Source: Symsagittifera roscoffensis
Taxonomy: Eukaryota; Xenacoelomorpha; Acoela; Convolutidae
Assembly (NCBI RefSeq): GCF_963678635.1
Contig: NC_087066.1
Location: forward strand, 14,368,517 to 14,432,516
Length of the DNA: 64,000 bases
Direction: 5' to 3'
Position 1 is the stretch's first letter. Every line of letters begins with the position of its first letter. Below, piece after piece: positions 23,219-31,800 of the stretch. The notes below the pieces were generated by a model that was given only the letters and a program-made list of their open reading frames with translations, was not told the origin of the DNA and did no database searches. The translations under genes were made by a program, and so were the position numbers.

Positions 23219-23716
23219 TTTTTCCGACTTTCGAAGAAAACAGAATATTTATGCTCGGCGTGGTTTTTTTACTCAGTAAACTTTCGCCAATCAAAATAAA
23301 AGTTATAGACAAAATTTTTTATTTCCCATTGAAGATATTGGCTTCCTGAGTTCATATTCAAAAATATATTCGACTTCTGATTATGTTTTGTAAAGTTCTT
23401 TGGGTTTTTGAAATTTGCCAAATTGGCCATATTCTGGACTAAATTAAGCGCGCTGTGAAGAATTTATTCATATTGTTGAGAGCGAACCGCGAATTAGTTA
23501 TGCGTGGCAAATTAACCCGCACAATTAAATCGATCCAAATTGAATTGAGGCTAGCGAATCGGATCGGTCGCATTAATTTTGTACGACTCAACATTTCACA
23601 TTTCTATTTTGTCAAAATTTATATTTTTTAGTATTTTCTTTTCCCAAAACTATTCGATGCGAAATAAGAGACAGTCGGAACATTCAGTGCTTTGCCCTGA
23701 TATACGAGCAGTCTGG
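23219..23716 (+). mobile_element. HINE/DINE-like element, diverged copy
   Basis: Begins TTTCCGACTTTCGAAG and ends GACAGTCGGAACATTCAG, then a decayed hairpin and ACGAGCAGTC. It is tail-to-tail with the copy at 22645-23162, making a second inverted pair in the window. Confidence 0.7.
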
Positions 23717-24239
23717 TTTTACAAAAAAATAGTGGCTGGCATTTCATTGCTTTTGGATCACATTTCTGCGATATTAAAGAAGAATTTTTCTTTGCTCTTG
23801 AAATCAAACAAAAGTTATGAGTGCAGACTTTCCAAATTATTCACAATTATTCAGAGTTTCTCACAATTTTTCTAATATCAAGGTCTTTTCTACGAGGTCG
23901 TTCTAGTCTCTGTTTTTTTTTACAAACTGCTGCAGCTTTATAGATTGGATTAATTGTACAAAGAACGAAATTAGGTTTTTGCTTTCGTTCGTTAATTTAA
24001 AAAATGTTTTTCATAACAATTGGGCAAACTCAAAAGATTATATAAGCTTTAGCTTTCTCACATGAAATGAAGTGTTGTTGTACAACAGAGGAAACGAAGT
24101 TTTTAACAATTGATAAGATAAAAAACTACAAAGTTTTTCAGGCATATTTTTTGAAAGTTACAATAGAGCTACAAAAATTTCCCTGGCTTTGATCTGCTTT
24201 TGAAGAAAAATGACATAATTTTTGTTCTGGATGTATATT

Positions 24240-24540
24240 ATCTTTATCAAAACAAATTTCGACATTTTAAGCAGCCGTTTTCCAAATTTGCTGTATCATC
24301 TGAAAACTAATGATGTCGTGACATCCCAAAGTTAAAAATACTTTGCTTGTGATCTTTTTTTATAAAAGAAGTTTTGAAAATTGCCAAACTGACCGAGAGG
24401 GGATAATTAACGCTCATATTTAAAAAGTAAGCGTTGCATTAAATCATTTAAAATCTAATTGAGGCAAGTAATTTGCACTTATCAGATTGTTACCAGACTG
24501 AAAAGGCAACATTTTGCACTTTACATAGGTTATAAATTGG
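24240..24540 (+). mobile_element. old HINE/DINE-like fragment
   Basis: AAATTTCGACATTTTAAGCA, TTGTGATCTTTTT, TTGCCAAACTGACC and GGATAATTAACGCTCATAT follow the order of the family's 5' and central parts. Strongly diverged and without ends. Confidence 0.45.
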
Positions 24541-26393
24541 GGGTAATAAATTGAAGAAAAAAATTAAAAATTTGAAACTTTTAATTATTAAATGAACTTA
24601 ATAGTTCTAAAGTAAACACTTTTTCATTGACATCTTTTGGCAGTCAGATCAGTAATTGCTCTGCCTTGATATGAGAACTTTTTTGTTACCACAAAATTGT
24701 TCCGACATATGCTAATAGAATCTGAGTTGGTGGAATATGAGCTAATCATACAATTCCCTAATGTGAAAAATGCTGGACATGCAGCTAATTTTTTTTCAAA
24801 AAAGTTCTAAAATTGAGACAAAAACTCTTTCTGCCTGGTGTTTTTGACCGGCTAAAATTGTTCGTAATTTATGCAAGCAAAAAAACAACAAAAAAAAACA
24901 AAAATTCACGATGAAATTGTTTTGTGTGAAAAGAGACTTTTGACTATTTTTAATTTTTATTTAAAAAAACACTAGAATCTGTCAAAAAAAACCAGCCATG
25001 AAACTCTTGAATTTTTGTGAAACATTTACAAATTTAATATCTTAAATTTAAATGGCAAATCAGCTGATGCAATTCAAATTTGAATTTGTTGCCACTTAAC
25101 ATGTATTTTTTTTTAAAAAAAGAAAATTTTTTATTTAATTTTTCATTTAGAACATTAGAAAATCAGCGCAATTCAAAAATATTTGATAATTTTGGTTTGT
25201 GAAAAACTGCTGAACACATAATTCCATACTATGGAAAAATGCTTTACACGCCAATTAAAAAATCTATTTTTTTATTTTTTTTTCAGACGAAATTAGATAA
25301 AGCTAACATAAATTTGTTGAACGGACGAAGTTTCTAGAATGGATGTAGCCAAAATTCACGATTTTTTTTTGTTTGCGGGTTTCTAGAATTTATAGGTTCT
25401 AGGAGCTGAAAAGATTTAAAATTGGGCGTACTTTTTCCACACCAAAAATCAAAACAGAAACTATTGATAAATCACATTGAAATATTTTAAGCTATGATTT
25501 GAGCGGAAATAAAAACGTTTTGCTTTACAGATTTTAAAAGATTGGCCTAATTTTGCTAACTGGAGCTAACTGGTTCGACTAAAATGAGTCAGCTTTTGCA
25601 TTATTTTGAGAAAAGCAACAAAAAGTTGCATTCATTTCAAATCTTCAGTAATTGCTTGGGCGAGGCTTTATCAGAAGATAAGCTTAACACCCCTGAAGAA
25701 AACACAAAAAACATCATTTCGATTTTGGATCACTTAAGAACAATTACTGTGGTAGGATCTCTGTACCACTATTACAGCGCACTAATTTTCTTTTTATTCC
25801 GACCGCTTCCGAAGTGAGGAGGAACCATGGCGTATCTTGCGTTTTTTCCTGGGGTTCGGTCAATTGTCGTTTCTCTTAAAAACTTTTTAGCATGATTCGG
25901 ATTTAGACAAAACAATTGAAAAAAAATTCTTTCAGCGTAGAAAACAATTGGTCGGAATTGTTCCTTTTCTCAGACTAAAATAACGAACTCCGCAAAAAAA
26001 CGCTGAGTGAATGAACAATTCATCTAATTTTTCTGCATTTGTTTGTAATTTTGATTCTTTTATTTTTCTGAAAAAAAAACAGAAGAAAATTTTCTCAAAA
26101 AAAATTTAAAAAAAAACAGAAAAACTTAATGAAATGTAAAATTTTTCTCTTTTTTGAGTTACAATGATTTTTGTGGTCAAAACTTGCTGCGGTTCTCGCA
26201 CACCAACTGATTATAGTCGTTTCCTTCATTTTTTTTGTTGATTTGTTGAACTTTGTCCAGTTTCTTAAATCAAATCTTTCCCTCCATTTTCCATTCTATT
26301 GTGATGGTGCTTAACAATATGATCAAATTTGATCAAATATGACAATATTTTTCCTTTTTTGTAAATGGCTTTCAAAGAAGTCACTCTTTAATA
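24541..26393. other. mostly featureless; one doubtful ORF at 25584-25817
   Basis: AT-rich intergenic DNA up to the LTR element. A 77-codon ATG frame at 25584-25817 begins MSQLLHYFEKSNKKLHSFQ. Its composition is more protein-like than most frames here, but no family, splice context or repeat copy supports it. Confidence 0.4.
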
Positions 26394-26397
26394 TTCT
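26394..26397. repeat. target-site duplication TTCT (left)
   Basis: TTCT immediately before the 5' LTR (TGGAACC...). The same four bases follow the 3' LTR at 45152-45155. A 4-bp duplication is usual for Gypsy-class integrases. Confidence 0.85.
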
Positions 26398-26808
26398 TGG
26401 AACCTGATCTAAACTACATTTTATGATTGGATAAATTAGATATTTTACCATTGTAAAGTATTTAATATTAACCAATCATGATCCATCTAACTAACAACCC
26501 ACTTATTTGTAAGTGCTGAAATTACTTGTAATTTCAGCACCAGAGAGATTTGAATTTAACTTAGAAATTAGTTGACTCTCCAAGAGAACTTCAGCAGCCG
26601 CAATAAACCAGTATACCCTAGATCTATTGAGCCTAGCAGAGACTAGTTAAACAACCTGAGACTAGATAAGTATAAGAGTAAGATTAGGATCGGTATTAGA
26701 CTAAGAAGTTGCACGAATCTATCCGGCCGAAAATAAGATAGCGTGACGAGCAGACGGTGTACCCTATCCGAAATTACTCTATGAGTTAACCACCTCGGTC
26801 ATAACTCA
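26398..26808 (+). repeat. 5' LTR, 411 bp
   Basis: Starts TG and ends CA. By eye it differs from the 3' LTR at two sites: G/A at 26537/44880 and G/C in GATAGCGTGACG versus GATAGCCTGACG. A TATA-like TATTTAATA lies at 26459-26467 and a polyadenylation signal AATAAA at 26602-26607, so U3, R and U5 are roughly in the expected order. A perfect 12-bp stem lies between them. Confidence 0.95.
26514..26539 (+). promoter_or_regulatory. LTR hairpin with CUUG tetraloop
   Basis: TGCTGAAATTAC faces GTAATTTCAGCA across TT. In RNA the last C-G pair would more likely form the loop CUUG, a known stable tetraloop, on an 11-bp stem. It sits about 50 bases after the TATA-like box and before AATAAA, so it probably falls near the start of R. 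The 3' LTR copy (44857-44882) has one mismatch in the stem. Confidence 0.6.
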
Positions 26809-26810
26809 TC

Positions 26811-26820
26811 TGGTGCGACC
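26811..26820 (+). other. primer-binding-site-like sequence TGGTGCGACC
   Basis: Begins two bases after the 5' LTR with TGG, complementary to a tRNA 3' CCA. The matching tRNA would have an acceptor strand starting GCGACC. I could not assign that to a particular tRNA. Confidence 0.6.
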
Positions 26821-27455
26821 ATAAGTCTCGAAAAAGACCTTAATAGCTTAGAATTAACCAAAAATAGATTAGAATTTAGACAAAACATTTTTAAAATGTT
26901 ATACGACGATAATTTAATCGAAATGTCTCTACGACTCAATAGATCAGAGCCAATATTCCGAACGATAATAGAACTACCCGGAATTGGAAGAATACCTCGA
27001 ACCAGAGACGACATACGACAAAGTAGAAACTTACCAAATAGTTATATGATAGTACGGCAAAAGCCAACACAGACTTTTCTATTTAGAATTTTATTAGCAA
27101 TGAATTTAGATTTTCATTTGCAAACATAAAATCTTGAAGCCAATCTTCATGCTCATTACAGGCGCTAAACAAAATATTAATATACAATAACGATTGATAA
27201 AAAGATCTCAGATCGTTTTCCTAAAATTCTGCAGTATTATATAAAACATGTTTGGAAAATATTTATTGAAAATTAAAATAAAAATTAGTAGCATGACAAT
27301 AAACTGTTAGTAATCATAAAATCATCAGTTGTCTCAGCTTCATCACCTAAAACATAACAGCAATCATAAGCTCACTAATATCATTAAAACACTAAATCTT
27401 TTCTTAAACAAATTTAAACCATTTTAAACTTAAATTCACTTAATTTTAAAAATCA

Positions 27456-27539
27456 GATCATCAAGGCTTATCCTTGGATCTTAATTCATTTTCTATTTAA
27501 TTAAATTTAAACTTGATCATCAAGGCCTATCCTTGGATC
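27456..27539 (+). repeat. duplicated 25-bp leader motif GATCATCAAGGCYTATCCTT
   Basis: Copies at 27456-27480 and 27515-27539 differ by one base (T/C). Each ends in GGATC and is internally palindromic (CAAGG...CCTTG), so each can form a small stem-loop or pair with the other copy. Confidence 0.8.
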
Positions 27540-27673
27540 AAAAAGAACAATTTTGTTCTCCCCCACCCACTTAGCTAGTGTCTAACGACCTCAAACGTCG
27601 ATTCACTATCCAACCCTTTCAAAAAAACCCAAGAAATTTTTGAACAAAACTAATCATTCAAATTAGGATAAAC

Positions 27674-27704
27674 AGTGAAGAACTTCGGTTATTCATCCTT
27701 CACT
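27674..27704 (+). other. leader hairpin with C(UUCG)G tetraloop
   Basis: AGTGAAG (27674-27680) pairs with CTTCACT (27698-27704). Nested inside, AAC-TTCG-GTT (27681-27690) forms the exceptionally stable cUUCGg loop. A second such loop, ATTC-TTCG-GAAT, lies at 27910-27921. Confidence 0.6.
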
Positions 27705-28049
27705 TGAACCCTCCTCTTACCAGACCCAGGATAAATCGTAGACTTAGTAAGTTTAAAATAGTATCTAACGAACTACTCGCGTTCTAATTATACCTGAACC
27801 TTGTGGATCGATTTACTATTCTCCAACCCTTGAACACAATCACTACCCTTAAGTAAGATTAAGTAAGTTAACACCTTAGCTTATACTAGCCACGAGAAAG
27901 TAAAAAATCATTCTTCGGAATCGATATACTTTTCTCTCCAACCCTGAACAAATAGACCCAGGTTAAGCTAACCAAAAAATCGTAAGGACTAACAATTTAA
28001 GAAAATAGAAATCATCTAACAACTTTTTGAATCCATCATCCTAAACCTT

Positions 28050-28517
28050 ATGTCATTTAAAAATCTAGGAAACAAACAAACAATCGTTTTGCACAACTGT
28101 GAAATAGATAACAAAAAATACGACCTTGTAATCACACCTCACACACAAACAGTTGGATATATTAGAACAAAACAACAAACACTAAAAAGAAAAATAATAA
28201 CTAAACAAAGACAAATAACACGAAAAAGATTTTCCAAAAATAGAAACGCATTTTCAGAATCAGAAGCCAGCAATTTAGACGAACTCTATAAATTAAAAGA
28301 ATCTATAGATAAAAATTGCCCCATTCACGATCAATTATATTTTTCCGACTCAGAAACAACTTCAAATTCATCAAAAAGAGGGAGAAGAAGAATAAAAAAG
28401 CAATATAAACACAAACCAGTACATTTATATAATTGGAATCAACCAACTAGACACATCGATAATTACCTATTAACAGTCATTAAACGAAAAAATGAGCCAA
28501 ACACACACTCTAAGTGA
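28050..28517 (+). CDS. small basic protein encoded before gag (155 codons)
   Basis: ATG at 28050 in CTTATGTCATTT. The product is rich in Lys, Arg, Gln and Asn. It has two basic clusters, one near residues 45-65 (TLKRKIITKQRQITRKRF) and an arginine-rich one near residues 108-120 (SKRGRRRIKKQYKHK) of the kind used for RNA binding or nuclear entry. An acidic Ser-rich stretch separates them. The C-terminus overlaps the gag start by 26 bases in another frame. No known family was recognised. Its place upstream of gag and the basic motif make an RNA-binding regulator one possibility, but that is inference only. Confidence 0.65.
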   Translation: MSFKNLGNKQTIVLHNCEIDNKKYDLVITPHTQTVGYIRTKQQTLKRKIITKQRQITRKRFSKNRNAFSESEASNLDELYKLKESIDKNCPIHDQLYFSDSETTSNSSKRGRRRIKKQYKHKPVHLYNWNQPTRHIDNYLLTVIKRKNEPNTHSK

Positions 28518-28848
28518 AGATAGTCCAGATGATGACGATATCTTCCCCTTCCTCGTAGATGCACCTAATGATAGAGGACAGCATATACTTTGCAAGAATT
28601 TACTACCAAATTTATTTGAACCCGGAATCAGCCCATGTAAAGCAGAGTTCCCAGATGTAAAGATCAAAAGACAAATTATTGATCACTATCTGAAAGATAT
28701 ATGTAATTTGACACAACAATACGGAATCTACACCATATTCACTAATGAAGTTTTTGCCATAATATATAGTTATATCTCAATATTAGAGAACGAAATTCCA
28801 ATCCCAAGTGTCTCACCGACAGAGACATCCAAACATATAAAGGTATGA
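28492..28848 (+). CDS. gag: gag N-terminal segment, ends at in-frame TGA
   Basis: ATG 28492 (MSQTHTLSEDSPDDDD), acidic at first, then hydrophobic helices (about residues 55-105). The segment is in the same frame as the main gag-pol ORF and is separated from it only by the TGA at 28846-28848; the frame continues open on the other side. This start is therefore the likely Gag start, because the downstream frame has no early ATG. The TGA could be a nonsense mutation, a readthrough stop, or be removed by splicing, since AAAG|GTATGA at 28843 resembles a donor. Confidence 0.65.
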   Translation: MSQTHTLSEDSPDDDDIFPFLVDAPNDRGQHILCKNLLPNLFEPGISPCKAEFPDVKIKRQIIDHYLKDICNLTQQYGIYTIFTNEVFAIIYSYISILENEIPIPSVSPTETSKHIKV

Positions 28849-31800
28849 CATGAAATCACACTATTTTCAACTTTTCTACATATAATTAAAGAAAATTTCA
28901 CTAAAGATGATGTTTCACAACATACAAAACATGACTTACAAAAAATTTTGGCATGGTTTATAATAGATTATTTCACATATAATATAGATTTAATTTCACA
29001 AGCAAGAAAAAATTTCAGACCTCAAAATTCAAACGATGATACCGCCATCACAGAACAGTCAGACTACGTTTGGGACCCCGAATGGTCTCATTATGCATTT
29101 ATAAATATCCCACAATCAATTGCAAATCAAGCAATAAGTACAATATCTTATACCAGAGATTATGTAAGAGTAGTACCATTAACCATTGATGCAACACCAT
29201 TAAACTACAATACATTTTTACCCGATACGCGAAATAACAGCTTAAACTCGACCGTCATACACAATGAAAACCTTAATGGAACTAGGAACCTCACTCAACA
29301 AGATATTCAAACACCATCACACTTCATAAATGAAGAAATTGTACAAACAACAACAACTACACAACAAAGTATTTCACCAATACGTCCAAATTTAACAACA
29401 CCAAGAAATACAAACACTTCACTAGCACAGGTAACCTTACAATCAACCGTTAAACCTTCGGTTGCTCCAAATTATTCACAAATGGATTATCAAACAAATA
29501 GACCCATGACAATACCGTCAACAACACGCAGAACGTTCACAAGAAACACTTTTGCGAAACACAATTATAATTACGCACATTCATCAAAAACAAACTATCC
29601 CCCACAAAAAAATAATAATAATCAGATAAGATCTCGATATTGGGATAACCCAATGGCAACAACCAACTCAGTAAATTTTCAAACTAATTCACATCCTCCA
29701 CAGGATCGTAGTGAAAATTACCCATTCTTTCAACAGAATATAAATAAAAAACAAGCATCTCATCAAACGGATTATTTATCCTCTGATGATGATTATCTAC
29801 AACCAGATATATTTGCACCATACACTCAAGAAAATCGTGGACAAGGAGTGCAAAAACCATATACATATCATAGAATTTTTTCTCCACACCCAAGAGATAC
29901 ACAAAATCAACAACCAATGCAAATGCAAAACCCAATTAATACACAATCTTTTCAACCAGTTCAGCCACAAAACCAAATGATTACACACTTGTATCAACCA
30001 ACACAAATGCAAAATGAAATACCACTTCCATATTACCTTCAACAACACGAAATAACAAAAAATCAACTTCCGAATTTTCCACAAATGCCAAATGCAGCAG
30101 AATCATTACAAATGACAATGAATCCATACCTTATGGGTGGATCATCAATAACATCAAACAAACCATTAATAGTATTCACAGGAACAGACCCTGAATATTC
30201 TGTAGAAGATTATTTAAATGCAGTAACAGCAAATTTAATTTTAAATATAGGACCTGAACCAATTAATACGCCACTACATCAAAACTGGATACATCGACGC
30301 ACAGCGTTGATACAGACAACCCTAGACGGCGCAGCCCAAAAATGGTTTTCAGTATTGCCTATAGAAATAAAATCATATTGGAAAAGATTTACACAAGAAT
30401 TTTCAAAAATGTTTGACTCCGAAAGAAACAAACAACAACAAAGAGTTTTATGTAATGAAATTCGCAGATTACCAAATGAAACCATCAAACAATTAGCAGT
30501 ACGTATCGAAACACTAGTTCGAAAAGCATACTCATTAAATACACACGACTACAAAAACACAAAAATGACAGAAATCTTAATGATGACCTTAACACCTCAA
30601 TTAAGAAAAATAGCAATAAAAAAGAGAGCATCCCATCCCTCCTCAATTCGAGAGCCCGATTTAGATTTTCGAAAACTAGTAGACAAACTAGAGCAAGCGG
30701 AAATCACAATGAAACTTGAAGAAACAGAAAATCTGAAATTACAATATGTTAACCGAATTGAAACAAATACCACAAATATCAAGAATATACAGGAATCAGA
30801 TACAGACCTCGTTGAAAAAATCACTGAAATACTCAATATTTATGAAAAACACCCAAACTTTAAAGGCAAACCATCTTTCAAAAAATGGTGTAATTATTGC
30901 CGACGATACGGACATAGTATTTCTGAATGTAGACAAAAACAACAGGACAATCAAAACAAACCTCAAAAATATAAAGAACCGAATAAATCATTCTATCAGT
31001 ACATGAAAAAAGATCAAAATCTACCGAACAAAAATGTATATAGCAACAACAGTTCAGGAAAACCACTTCCGAACAATACCAATTACACAAGAACTCAATC
31101 ACCATATAACTCAAGTTATAGAGGAAGATCACCAGAACGAAGAAATACACAAAATTCGTCACAAAATCATTACAATAGACCAAATAGTCGAAATAACTAC
31201 TCCAGATCAAATTCAAACACAACTCAATTTGTTTCTAGATCTAATTCCCAATCAAGAAATAATTACTATCCAAACAATCAATCACGAAACTCATCATACA
31301 ATAGAAATAGAAACTACTCCAATAATCGAAATAGAAGTTATTCAAACAACCGAAACCAAAATTACCCGAACAATCGATCAAGGAATAACTCATATAATAG
31401 ATCAAACTATAACAGACCAAACAATAATTATCAAAACAGATCACGAAATAATTCACAAAATCGACATTCAAGTTATAATAACCGTTATAGAAATTATTCC
31501 CAATCACCACACAGGAATAATAACCATTATAATAATTCTAACAATCGCCACAGAATTAGTACACCTAAACATCAAAGAAATATTAATCAAGTACAATCAA
31601 ACCAAGAAACAACATCAGACCCCCCAGGTATTGATGACACAGGAAATAACGAACTACAACTAAATCAGTTAAACTGTGAATCATCAGATTCAGAAAGTGA
31701 TACAGAAAACACTATCTCCATCAATATGATAGCAGTCGAAAATGACTACGAACCTATTATATATGAACAACCTTTTTCATCACATATATATGAAAATCAA

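Larger units (their letters stand above)
26821..28049 (+). other. long 5' leader of the retroelement
   Basis: About 1.2 kb between the primer site and the first substantial ORF. It holds a possible 77-codon ORF (26896-27129, MLYDDNLIEMSLRLN..., ATG start, not recognised), a duplicated GATCATCAAGGCYTATCCTT motif, two UUCG-capped hairpins, and three copies of a TCGATTYACTAT...CCAACCCT motif (about 27599, 27808, 27921). This is the region where packaging, dimerisation and splice-donor signals would be expected in a retrovirus-like RNA. Confidence 0.5.

Noticed and set aside
30878-31222. minus-strand ORFs across gag-pol
   Set aside because: The A-rich, G-poor plus strand leaves few stops on the minus strand; products are Tyr/Cys/Phe-rich shadows.
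31034-31663. 209-codon second frame inside gag
   Set aside because: Ile/Thr/Gln-rich shadow of the Asn/Arg/Ser-rich Gag tract in the next frame.
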